NCBI GenBank assembly: GCA_030407315.1
Contig: JALQPE010001831.1
Span: forward strand, 1-64,000
Source: Asparagopsis taxiformis
Lineage: Eukaryota > Rhodophyta > Florideophyceae > Bonnemaisoniales > Bonnemaisoniaceae
Length of the DNA: 64,000 nt
Reading direction: 5' to 3'
Shown here: positions 10,736 to 20,770 of the stretch, one piece after another
Layout of the letters: the number at the start of each line of letters is the position of its first letter
Numbering within the stretch: the stretch's first letter is position 1
Notes under the pieces: model-generated
What the model saw: only the letters and a program-made list of their open reading frames with translations
Databases searched by the model: none
Told to the model about the DNA's origin: nothing
Position numbers and translations under genes: made by a program

Positions 10736-10955
10736 ATAGGGGTGCTCGCGGCCTAGCTCTACAGCTGTAATTGTACCTCATTAAATACTGTTGATGACTG
10801 CCTACCGTATACAATCTGGGCTGTTGGCGTATTATCCGGTACTTGACCTGACCTGAACGTTCATCGCAGACCGTTGTGGTTACCGACACTATACAGCAAT
10901 CTTTTTTGTATCTCGTGCAACTCAATCGTTCCATCGCTTCCGGGAAAGCTTCATT
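10736..10955 (+). promoter_or_regulatory. Upstream region of the coiled-coil gene
   Basis: GGGGTGCTCGCGGCCTAGCT and ACAGCTGTAATT here match the reverse complement of about 4900-4980 upstream of the ParB-dioxygenase gene. Sharing of upstream sequence between two genes of region I supports one element with common regulation. Confidence 0.5.
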
Positions 10956-13240
10956 ATGCCGCCGCGTATTGCGAAGAAAGCTCCAAAGCCTCCGGGCCTC
11001 CAGAAAACCCGGTCAGCAGCTGCTGTATCGAGTGCCCGACAATCCCGTGCGAAGAAGCGGTCTGGGCCTACCGGCAGCATTGAACCGCGGTCCGGTAGTC
11101 GCAAGACGGACCGGCGCAGAACTGGGGATCCGCAGCGAGAAAGTGAGGAAGGAGGAACGGCGCGGAGAGAGATGGGGCTTGACCGAGGCAAGCGTGCTCG
11201 CAGGGACAGTGAACATCATGATGATGACATGATAGTGGCTCAAAACATGTTGGAATTGCGGCAGAGTGCTATGGCAAAGGTAGTTCCTCCCGGGTTGGCA
11301 GATGCGGAGGTGCTGCAGACGGAGTCCCAGCCGGGGGTTCCCGAGACACTGGAGGCTGTGACCCCCACTGCGCCAACTATGCCGAGTACATCAGCCCCAG
11401 CAGGTAATGCAGTCAGGGACCCGAGGATAGCGGCAAGGGATGTTGTTTCTGAGCAACGTTCACAGGATGCCAACTATCATCGGCGGTCAGGTGGTACTGA
11501 GGGGAGAGAGCAGCCGGAGTGCGGGCCTCGTCACAACAGACTGTCATTGGTGCCAAATATGCGCGTAACGCCCCCGCGACGTCAGGCTATTGGCGATGGA
11601 GGACATCATAATCCCGATAGCGTGCGAGATGGGGGGACGGTGAGGGCAGAGAGGTTGCATCCGCCGGAATCCATCGATTTAATGGCGAGTCGCATCAATG
11701 CGCAGAAGAAGAAGATCGCGGAGCTGGAAAAAAAGTGTTTAGCCAGGACATAGCAAACAAGGCGCTCACCACGGAGATAGTTGCGTTGGAGGCTAAGGTG
11801 AAGACTCTGCAGGCGGAAAATGCCAGCCTTACTGCAATTGCGAGAACAGGTAGAATCAGTGATCACGGTGGCGGTAAGTCGAAAATACAGAAAGCCATTC
11901 CTGTGAAATACCTTGGAGTTCTTAGGGCGGTTGAGGAAAACCTGACAAAGTGGTGCAAGAACGAGACTATGGAGCTGGACCCTATAGCGGAACAAACGCA
12001 GAGACGTTGGACTGGACGTACCATCGAGGTAGAGCCGGTAGAAGGGGCACTTTGGAGCGAAAACGGTGTAGGATATATTGCTACCCCTCCGGGCTATATC
12101 ATCAAGAATCTGCAGTGGTATACACCTTCGTACAGAGACGAGAGTGATCTGCTGAATGACTTGGTGCGACACGTACTGCGTCAAAGTCCGTGGTGTGATG
12201 TGTTTTCCGATGAGGAGCAGCGTGTGTGCTGTCAAGAGGCTGTGGCGGGGAGCAAGGAATTGAAAGTGAAGGTGACGCAGAAACTGTCCGACGTGATGAG
12301 TGCACGGAAGCGTAATGCGAGGGACAGATTGTTCGGTTCGCTGGGGTACACGAAATTAATGTCTAGATGCACGATGCTGACGACGCGAGCTGAGATGGAC
12401 GAGCGAGAGGATCAAAAGCGCGAAGCGTCTGAGAAGCTTTTGAAACGGGAAAGCAACGGTGATTTGGATATGGGGAGGTGGCGAACGGCACCGTTCTCAG
12501 AGCTGCGATACAGCAAAGGCATGGTTCCTGACAGCTTCGAAATGGAAGTGAATGGTGATGCATGGTTTAACAACCGAGTAGCTGTGAATGTGCTGGACAT
12601 CTTCAGGGGTTATTCGATACGACCAGAACAAGTAATGGACATAGAGACGAGCATACTAACGCTGGCGCGCCTGGATGCTTGGCTAGTGACTACTGTGGAG
12701 TGTTTGGATGAACCGAAGGGGAAAGGAGGTGCACGGCAGAAGGAGTTTACAAGGCGGTACAGTCAATATGTGGGGGTAGCTTTTCAGCAATTAGTTGGTA
12801 TGGTGGTGTACTGCATGTCTTGTCTCCAAGGCTCGCAAGCAAGGGAAGAAACGGACGTTGTCGAGAGCGAACAGCGGACTAGTGCACAGTCACGGCATGT
12901 GTTTGCAAGCCGTACTGTGACGAGAGAGGCTGTTGAAGTGTGGCAAAGCGGAGAGGGGTCTGGAATTGTTCATGTCGTTGATGATGTAAACCGCTGCTCA
13001 TCACTTGTTCTAGTGTCCGAGGATTGGATTCAATCGCATATTACGTCAAACCTCGGTGCTGTAATGGATTGTGTGATTGCGCAAGGACTAATTGGCGCAG
13101 AACTTTTCGTCGTTGACCCATATGCTGGACACCTGAGTGCAAACCTGAATGTCGAAATCAATGCCCCACAGTATGGGGGCATGGAGCGGCGCCATGCAGC
13201 CACTGCTGATAACGGTTTTGGCGTAATGGAGGATGGTTGA
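10956..13240 (+). CDS. Coiled-coil accessory protein, ORFs joined by -1 shift
   Basis: Two overlapping frames: 10956-11753 and a frame open from 11735 to 13240 with no ATG needed at its start. The first encodes a basic, disordered N-terminus (MPPRIAKKAPKPPG) and enters a coiled coil (AQKKKIAELEKK). The second continues the coiled coil (EIVALEAKVKTLQAENASL) into a roughly 440-residue core. The frames meet at A_AAA_AAG (11729-11735), so a -1 slip or one missing A would make a single protein of about 760 aa. The core shares a pattern with the 508-aa protein of 48902-50428: a VTxxLSxV-type segment, basic residues leading to LG(Y/F), then later a helical RRYSQYVGVAFQQL-like segment. I infer a transposase helper, comparable in role to TnpA of En/Spm. 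Function is unproven. Confidence 0.65.
11729..11735 (+). other. Candidate -1 ribosomal frameshift heptamer
   Basis: In the frame of the upstream ORF the codons are GAA AAA AAG, giving the slippery heptamer A_AAA_AAG. A one-base backward slip puts the ribosome in the downstream frame (GTG TTT AGC), and the upstream frame stops 18 bases later. A sequencing error in the A7 run or a real inactivating deletion would look the same. Confidence 0.5.
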
Positions 13241-13317
13241 AATTAGTGCAGTAAATGTGACGTTGACTAGAAGGTTTATCATGTAGTACATTATCAATAG
13301 AGTGCTGCGATTTAGAT

Positions 13318-16300
13318 TTATTCTTCTTCATTATCATCTGTGAACTGGTAATCAGTGTTGGTGTAGAAGCGGTTGAGATAGAAACGGTGGTCCGACCAGT
13401 GCATTTGTTTCGTAAATGGCTTGACTGGAAAGTTACTTCGTACGATGTGCACGGTGCCAGATATAGTAGATGCAGGAATGAGGTCAAACCAAGGACCACC
13501 TGCACTGTGGGATGCAGTGTCATTGCTGTCAACGGATCCGTTGTCCGGGTCCCATGTGGACCACTTTAAACAAATGCACCCAAGTGATTTTTCCACAGCG
13601 GTTTTTGGGGCAAAGCAGGTCATATACTGAACGAAAGCGAGTTCTACAGGTTGAAACAGGTTTGGAGACTGCAGGCGTACCAGTGCCAGGACGCGCCCTA
13701 CCCATATGGTTCTGTAGTCATCGGCAGTTCCGGAGATGACGACAAAGGAGTACTGCGATCTCTTTGCGGGGCCGAACGATGAAGTTGCAAAGACGCGCTG
13801 CTGCTTGTGCCTCGACACGTTTGTGGGGCGAAGCATGCCACTGTGCGGGTCAAAGTCGTCGGCATCTGGGACGTACCCTCCCATGACGTAGGCGGACTTT
13901 ACCACGGTGACGGAAATGTCCATGTCATGTATTGGAGGGCCTTCTGCCGTGGCGCGCAGTCTAGCGAGGGTGAGGAACGCTTGTGCAGCTGTGTCACCGA
14001 GTTGCTGGAATAGCGTTATGGTGCCAGACGGGAACGAGGAGTTGTGCAGAGGCAAAAGAGTGGCAGGATCGGGCTGTCCGTCGATATCTGCAACGAGGAG
14101 GGTTGCATCGGGCAGCAGGGAGGCAAAGTCGTGCAGTGCAACGGTGAATCCGTCGCGAACGAGTACTGCACCGTCTGTGGGCGATATCATGCGTGGGTTT
14201 CCCAATGTGTTCGATGGGGTGTGACCAGTTGGAGTGGCCAAGGAGAATTCCATGTGGCGAATAGTCTCTTCCATGGCTGTGGAGCGCCTTCGAGAGGTTT
14301 TCCTATAACTCTGTTTGAACAGAAGATGCGAGTGTTCGTAGGGGCCTGCATCAATGTGTTCCAGGGCGCCATATCTCTGCAAGTCACCGGGAAGATGGTC
14401 TAGAAGATGGAACTTGAAAGTTTTGAGACCTGTGGTGTGGAATGGGCCGAGGGTGGAGAGCATTGATTGTTTGAAATAGGAAATGGAGTTCTGGAGGCTT
14501 TCTAGTTCGGCGGCAGTCCAGTGCTTGATGCGACCGCGTTTCATGACCCATGCGACGAGGTCAGAGTATTGCGTGCAGATGGAAGTGAGGGGGGCTGTAT
14601 CTACTTCGTCACAGCATGTGTCAATGAATGCTGCGATGAAAGGGAACACCATGTCGACATGGTGATAGTCTTTGGCTGCGAGCATGCCGCGTATGCCGTC
14701 CTCCGTGAAGAGGCCGTTCAAATTGGTGCCCTTCTCACCCTTGGAGAAGTCGACATGAAGACCGGTGATGTAGTAGTCGCGTTCGATAGCGGACAGAATG
14801 CTGTTTGAGCCGGCGAGGATGGATTTTTTCACCTTCTTGAAGGTGCGAGGTGTCCCGGAATGGGAGGCAGTGGTGGTGGTGAGGTCTGGGGAGCTGAGGC
14901 GGTGGACAATGCACTGTTTGATGAGCTTTGAGATGCCGAGGTGGAGATTGTGCAGAGGCTCGAAGGAGAAAATGTTGTAGGGGTCTAGGGGACTGTTGGT
15001 GGGTAAAAGAGCGGTCGATTCGAGGACAGAGTGTTGTTCGAGGAGGGAGAGAGCTTCGAGCGGAGCAGTTGTATGCTCCTGAGCGCTCTCTTGGCGTGCA
15101 GAGCGTGTATCATCGAGGGAGCGGGGCTGGTGTGGCGCGCTGGATTCAAGTTGAGTGGCGGGGATGTAGCAGCGGTGGCAGGGATGTGTGGTGGTAGTGC
15201 TGTTGCGAGTGCATGACAGCTCTTTGGCCTCTGGAAAGTCGCAGCAATAATTGGCTAGGATGGGAAAGCATTGGCGGGCAGTTGCAGTGGAGTCTGTGCA
15301 GGGGAACCCGGAAGAGAACGCGGTGGATAGGGACGAAAACACTTTTTCGAGTGCTTTATGAAGAATATCAATTTTGCGAGCGCGACTAGCAGAACTAGAG
15401 GTTGTCGGCATTTCATCACCGAACAAGGCGTTGGACGAAGGGTTAACAATGTACGGAAGATACCCGACGATGGTGAGGCCGGTACGGATGCAGTGGCGAC
15501 GGAGGGGGGCGGAGAAGTTGAGCAGTGTGACGTGTATGGGGTATGCGACGATTGCGGAGCTCTTGAGGCTTGTGCTGCTCTTGTCGGAGTACACTTGGAG
15601 GAGGCCGGCAAAGGAGGAAGCGGTGGGATCATTTTCCTCTGCCCATACGACCTGTGGATCTTCCGAGAGCTGCACGCGCTGTCTAGTAACCTGGTGCAGC
15701 GTTTTCGCGAATTCTGTGTGTAGGGGATGAGAAAATATTGCGGTGCCGTCTGGGGCGGTCTGTGGGGAGGGGTGGAAGAGAGTATTTTGGTCGTTAGCCA
15801 GTGCTAACTGCCTGCGGAGCATGTCGACTGGGTCGCGGAGGTACAGCTGTGCCGAGTACTTACCAGTTTTGTCTGGAATGATGTGGCTCTTGTAACCTTC
15901 GGTGCGGAAATGTGTTTCGACCATGGAAGCGGTAACGTGGCGACATTCTTCTACGGTGCGAACGGCGCTGTTGAACTTTTCTAGGGAGAATGCGGGGTCT
16001 TGTAGGATGGTGATGACTTCGCTCACGCGGCCAGCGCCGGCCTTGTACTCGAGGGTTGTGAGACTGGCGGCGAGGGATTGCACGAGGAGGTCTGCGCGGG
16101 AGGGGGTTGAGGTTGGTGGCAGTGGAGCGTCACAGGGTGAGTCGCTGGAGGAAGCACGACCAGATTCTGGGTCTGGGGAGCTGGGTTGCGGGGAATCATG
16201 GTCGCCGTTTCGAGCAGGCTCATGGGTGACGGCAGGGACACGAGCGTTGTTGAAATGTTGGGGAGAGGGGTTGAAACGGTAGCGACACGTTCGCTCATGC

Positions 16301-16359
16301 AGCGCGAGCGCATAAGCATCTACGCAGTAGTAGAAGCACCCTTCATACTTGCATTCCAT
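13318..16359 (-). CDS. Plavaka-like DDE transposase with N-terminal zinc finger
   Basis: 1013 aa from an ATG. Residues 3-25 form a C2HC-type zinc finger (C3, C8, H21, C25). The catalytic core follows the Plavaka/CACTA pattern. VYSDKSSTS carries the first Asp (D259), followed by VAYPIHVTLLNF and GLTIVGYLP. NYCCDFPEA carries the second Asp (D374), followed by a Zn-binding HPCHRC (C394, C397). FEPLHNLHLGI is at 466-476. YEHSHLLFKQSYRKTS carries the likely catalytic Glu (E675). It would cut and join element ends in the nucleus. It is tail-to-tail with the accessory gene (77-bp gap), a common layout for autonomous elements, and is presumably the transposase of region I. It shows no close similarity to the 1267-aa transposase of element A. 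Confidence 0.88.
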   Translation of the reverse strand: MECKYEGCFYYCVDAYALALHERTCRYRFNPSPQHFNNARVPAVTHEPARNGDHDSPQPSSPDPESGRASSSDSPCDAPLPPTSTPSRADLLVQSLAASLTTLEYKAGAGRVSEVITILQDPAFSLEKFNSAVRTVEECRHVTASMVETHFRTEGYKSHIIPDKTGKYSAQLYLRDPVDMLRRQLALANDQNTLFHPSPQTAPDGTAIFSHPLHTEFAKTLHQVTRQRVQLSEDPQVVWAEENDPTASSFAGLLQVYSDKSSTSLKSSAIVAYPIHVTLLNFSAPLRRHCIRTGLTIVGYLPYIVNPSSNALFGDEMPTTSSSASRARKIDILHKALEKVFSSLSTAFSSGFPCTDSTATARQCFPILANYCCDFPEAKELSCTRNSTTTTHPCHRCYIPATQLESSAPHQPRSLDDTRSARQESAQEHTTAPLEALSLLEQHSVLESTALLPTNSPLDPYNIFSFEPLHNLHLGISKLIKQCIVHRLSSPDLTTTTASHSGTPRTFKKVKKSILAGSNSILSAIERDYYITGLHVDFSKGEKGTNLNGLFTEDGIRGMLAAKDYHHVDMVFPFIAAFIDTCCDEVDTAPLTSICTQYSDLVAWVMKRGRIKHWTAAELESLQNSISYFKQSMLSTLGPFHTTGLKTFKFHLLDHLPGDLQRYGALEHIDAGPYEHSHLLFKQSYRKTSRRRSTAMEETIRHMEFSLATPTGHTPSNTLGNPRMISPTDGAVLVRDGFTVALHDFASLLPDATLLVADIDGQPDPATLLPLHNSSFPSGTITLFQQLGDTAAQAFLTLARLRATAEGPPIHDMDISVTVVKSAYVMGGYVPDADDFDPHSGMLRPTNVSRHKQQRVFATSSFGPAKRSQYSFVVISGTADDYRTIWVGRVLALVRLQSPNLFQPVELAFVQYMTCFAPKTAVEKSLGCICLKWSTWDPDNGSVDSNDTASHSAGGPWFDLIPASTISGTVHIVRSNFPVKPFTKQMHWSDHRFYLNRFYTNTDYQFTDDNEEE

Positions 16360-16965
16360 GTCGAGTTTTGACGCAAAAGGGAGGATTGCGAGCTGAACAG
16401 GGGAGACTGTGCCGTCCAGATGCGACCAATTTTATTTTGTGGTGCTTTCGAGACTTGGAATGTAACGTGTTCGTTCGTAGTTTTGTGGGTAGTAGTTTTG
16501 TGCTCACTCCAGCTGACATCCCAACGGTGGAATTTAACCGAGAGTTCAATCATTTCCAACTGTTACATCACATTGCGTGCTGGCAACGTGTGCATGGAAG
16601 GACGAACGACTGCCCTGGGAGATGAATTTTCAATTAATTCATTTGTAATAATAAACTTTTTTATTTCCGAACTTCGTGGAATCTGAATGTGCTTTACAGC
16701 GGATATGCCACGGATCATGTAAGGAAAGCAAATGGATTCTCATATATATGATTATATGTTTATATTCGTTGTTCTCGATCCGGATCTCATTGTTCGGGGA
16801 ATCAGAGACCATGGCTTGGGCCATACTCAATCTCACTGCCGGCGATGATTTCGAGTATGCACAGCAAGACTTAAGCGGACGCTGAAAGCTGTCCGGTCGA
16901 CGCCGCAGGCTCCACTCCGCCCTCATCACCGACTGAGATTCTTTGACCGCCTTTGCTTTGTTTAG
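16360..16965. other. Spacer 5' of the transposase, no gene seen
   Basis: This contains the putative transposase promoter (minus strand) and AT-rich sequence around 16620-16760. No terminal inverted repeat or gene could be identified. Confidence 0.4.
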
Positions 16966-18060
16966 TGTAGAGGATGGACGAAGGTACGTGCGCGAATCTT
17001 GAGGGTATGCATTGAGGGAAGCGTGGGTTTTGAGTCTGACTATTTCCGTTGATGCGATATTTTTCATTGGAAGCCTGTTGACTCATGGTGTGTATTGAGC
17101 GGAGGATGGAAGAGAGGTACGTGAAGTTTTGAAAGTATGCTGTGAGGGAAGGTTGGTTTTGAGTCTGACTGTTGTGGTTGATTCCGATGTTGTGTAGATG
17201 ATGCAGGAATGTTGATGACGGAAGGTAAGTTTCATTGAGTGCCAAGATGTGCTTTGCGAAGATATGGACTGCTGACTATGATTATTATTCATTGCAAGGT
17301 TTTTGGATCATGGTTTGTATTGTGTGTAGGATGGATGAGAGGTACATTTGCGAGTTCTCAGGGTATGTAGCGAGGGAAACGTTGGTTTTCAATCTGACTG
17401 TTGCGATTGAATCCGATGTTGCGTAGGTGATGGAGGAATAGTGATGACGGAAGGTAAGTCACATTGGGCGCCCAGACCGGTTGTGCGAAGATGCGGAATG
17501 CTGACTACTTTTCTTGGCTACACGATTACGTGATTTATGGTTTTTATTGTGTGCAGGATGGAACAGGTAAAGTAAGTGTGCGAGTTTTGAAAGTAAGCAG
17601 CGAGGGAAGGTTGGTTTTGAGTCTGACTATTTCCGTTGATGCGATATTTTTCATTGGAAGCCTATTGAGTCATGGTGTGTATTGTGTGGAGCGAAGGTAA
17701 GTGTGCGAGTTTTGAAAGTATGCTGTGAGGGAAGGTTGGTTTTGAGTCTGACTGTTGTGGTTGATTCCGATGTTGTGTAGATGATGCAGGAATGTTGATG
17801 ACAGAAGGTAAGTTTCACTGAGCACCAAGACTTGTTTTGCGAAGATATGGACTGCTGACTTTGATTATTCATTGCAAGGTTTTTGGATCATGGTTTGTAT
17901 TTTGTGTAGGATGGATGATTCAGTCATCCTCTCGGAGAGGTAAGTAAGGGAGTTTCTAGGATATCTGTCGTGGTAAGCGTTGCTTTTGAATCTGACTGTT
18001 GGGGTTGATGTTTTGTATGTGATGCAGGAGTGGTGAAGCAGGAACGGCAGGACTGAAGGA
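16966..18060 (+). repeat. Tandem repeat with regular splice-site-like borders
   Basis: TTTTGAGTCTGACT or close variants recur at about 17031, 17159, 17388, 17618, 17748 and 17989, with a higher-order period near 587 bp (17031 versus 17618 and their surroundings). Each unit contains a TGTGTAG or TGTGCAG, then 8-33 bases, then GTAAGT or GTACGT, as if short exons alternated with roughly 100-base introns (for example near 17190, 17320, 17420, 17547, 17777 and 17900). No protein similarity is visible. It may be a subterminal repeat of region I or a decayed gene. Confidence 0.6.
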
Positions 18061-18359
18061 GAGTGAAGAAGGGATGTAGGAAGATGGGGAATGAAGCTGT
18101 GAGGTGTTTCTGGTATGTGTATATTTTGGGCATACGATAGAAGTGAGAGTGCGTTTCAAGTGGTGTAAGATTTTGCTGACCATGTTCGTGTTTGATGTCT
18201 TGATGATTTAATGGGCTGGGGTGGTGTCGAGGAAAGCGGGGATGGTATTGGGAAGGAGCGTATTTTTTGTAATCTAGGTCGTGAGGGTTCTTGAAGTATG
18301 TGCGGATGGTGGTGCATGGCGTTCGGATGGTAGGGAGAACGCGATAGTGAGGGAGATGG

Positions 18360-18520
18360 GTGATCGACGATATGCTGACAGGTATTTTGTATTCTGGCTG
18401 GATACGTATTTCGTATTCTGGCTGGATACATATTCCGTATTCTGGCTGGATACGTATTTCCTATTCTAACCGGGTATTTATTTCCTATTCTGACCAGATA
18501 TGTATTCCCTATTCTAGAGA
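18360..18520 (+). repeat. Short minisatellite, about 24-bp unit
   Basis: A TATTCTGGCTGGATACGTAT-like unit is repeated about four times exactly and then degenerates (TATTCTAACCGGGTATTTAT, TATTCTGACCAGATATGTAT). Confidence 0.75.
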
Positions 18521-18640
18521 GACGTATTGTATACGAGCAGTTTCCTAAATGAGAGAATAAAATACGGTCCGATATGGGCCCTGAATTTACCATCCGCTGT
18601 AATTTCTTCCCTCCCGGTTTTCGCTGATATATTGTATACT

Positions 18641-18898
18641 GGATGTCGGGTCCTAGTATTCCGCCATATGTACTAGAGAAAGTGGATGTCGGGTCCTAGT
18701 ATTCCGCCATATGTACTAGAGAAAGTGGATGTCGGGTCCTAGTATTCCGCCATATGTACTAGAGAAAGTGGATGTCGGGTCCTAGTATTCCGCCATATGT
18801 ACTAGAGAAAGTGGATGTCGGGTCCTAGTATTCCGCCATATGTACTAGAGAAAGTGGATGTCGGGCCCTAGTATTCCGCCATATGTACTAGAGAAAGT
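18641..18898 (+). repeat. 43-bp tandem repeat, six units
   Basis: Six head-to-tail copies of a 43-bp unit containing GTCGGGTCCTAGTATTCC are nearly identical; one base differs in the last unit. The near identity implies recent amplification. A related GTACTAGAGA core continues into the hairpin that follows. Confidence 0.9.
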
Positions 18899-19016
18899 GG
18901 ACGTCCGCATCCAAAAAATTTTTATTTTTTTTTGGACGCGGACGTCATTTGTTCTAGTAAATCTCGGGGCCGACTAGGACCCGTACTAGAGAGACTGGAC
19001 GTCCGCGTCCACTTCC
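18899..19016. repeat. Hairpin with GGACGTCCGC arms
   Basis: GGACGTCCGCATCCAAAAAA is followed across an A/T-rich loop by its near complement TTTTTTGGACGCGGACGTC. A second TGGACGTCCGCGTCCA palindrome lies at about 18999-19014. This may be an element terminus, but no partner terminus is visible in the window. Confidence 0.55.
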
Positions 19017-19982
19017 GAAAACACAGACGTATCGCGAGGCAGAGTCCATGGCGTGGAATATGCACACGTCATCTAAAAACAAATGATCAATGCACACAAG
19101 TTGATTGGAACTGTCCTCCATAGTTACTGATAGAAACTTTCCTAGCTCTTGTAGGATTGCTAGTGTACGACAACTGTGACACGTTTAAATCTTGGAGATA
19201 GGTATTTTTCCGTGTCAGCATTCCAGATTCATTCCGATCCAGTAAGGTCTTGAGATCACTGAAGGATGCGTGACCGCACACGTGTCGTGAACTGTGTCGA
19301 CTATTTTTCTTTAGCTCGGGAAGCTCCCTTCGGAGTTTTGATCAATGTTAGCTGTGTGTTGCACAGTACATTGACTTGTGCACTTGCTCCGATAGCTTTG
19401 ATTTTCATTCGGTGCAAACATTTCATAAGCATGTATGAGTGCATGTCGTCATCAATGAGTGGTATGAACTCACGTTTCTCCAGAATCAGTGTAAGCCGGT
19501 AACAGTAATATATTTTGCTGATCATATAACAAGTTGCACTTGCGAACGATGTTACGGCCAATCACCCATTGTGATGAGCCATCAATGACAAGGTGTCTGA
19601 TCACACAGAACGGCCAGCATTAGATCGTACTTAAGGCATACTGAACCAATAATTTTCCGCGGATCGCTGCTTGTTGCTGCCGCAGATCTATTGCCAATAG
19701 GACGATCGGAAATCGAATCAGGGAGCGGATCAAAGCTCCCATTCCAATTTGGGGCTATCAACGGTTGAAATAAGCCTAAATATCTTCGATCCCAATACCA
19801 CTGTGAGGAGCGGCATGTCCACAAGCGGGCCAACGTATCCTACGGAATTGGTTATCTTCTGTGGCGAGCCTAGCCATATTGAATGTAGGGGAGGAGCGCT
19901 TAGTGTTGCGCTGGGGAGATGAACTGCTTGTTTGTGCTGCAGTTTGTTTCTCTCTGTGGTAATTTCATGCTCTTTCGAGTGA
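19017..19982. other. Spacer, nothing recognised
   Basis: No gene, repeat or RNA that I can support. All short ORFs here look random. Confidence 0.4.
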
Positions 19983-20770
19983 TAGGATCACTCGCGAGTG
20001 TCCCCATTTTTCTTGCATTTGCGGCATCTGCTTCTCGATTTTAGATCAGCAAGCTCACGAGGACTGAGCTTTTTCTTCTGTCTCGGCATACTGGTAGCAT
20101 GAGCATGCATCGACCTATCGGACACTTGTCCTTTTGGCTTGTCACATTGTCTATCACAGACGCATGGACTCATAGGAAAGGGCTTGGAGGAAGTCGTCAG
20201 TGGTGCTTGCTGGCGTGAGCTTGCGTCTCTCCGGAGCGGAGGAGGCAAGTACTGAGGATGGCGCTGGTTGCTGTCACTGCAGAATTAGCAAGCAGCATGA
20301 AGGCTACAGCGATTCCGGTAGCTGGTATTAGTAGCATTTGAATTAAATTTGCTTTGTTTTGGCTTCAAACCTGCGCTCAACACACAGTTCAGAAATGACT
20401 CGCTTGTACTCTTTTGTATTGAGCAAGCTCGAGGAAGTCATTATATACTTCACTGACTACAGCAAGTGCATCCCGTTGTGTGAATTTCATTCACGATAGC
20501 ATCAGGTTCCGTCGTCACTTTCTATGATGTCGGAGCTTATTTTCATGCAAAGATCTCTAGCACGGCCAAAAAGCTGAGACGGGAGCAGGATTCCTGTAGC
20601 GACGGTAGTATCTTTGCAGCATGTCCGTCAGGAGCTTATTGTGGAACGTCCTCCACATCTTGACGGCTCTCGCATATTCTTCTTGGTTTCCTTTACCATC
20701 AGTCCAGGGTACACACCTAGCATCCCATGAAAAACGCTGACGCGAGGGCAGATCAAGTATCTGCGCCCAT
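19983..20770 (-). pseudogene. Ty1/copia-type gag remnant
   Basis: Read right to left from an ATG near 20770, fragments in several frames match the gag fragment at 24119. They share PWTDGKG, EEYA, then W-x(2)-FH-x-KL, and QLFGRARDL (in a shifted frame near 20560). The 3' end has KLSPRELADLKSR and a CCHC-type knuckle beginning CRKC. Frameshifts and stops separate the fragments. Gag packages element RNA in the intact family; this copy is dead. No LTRs were found. Confidence 0.65.
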
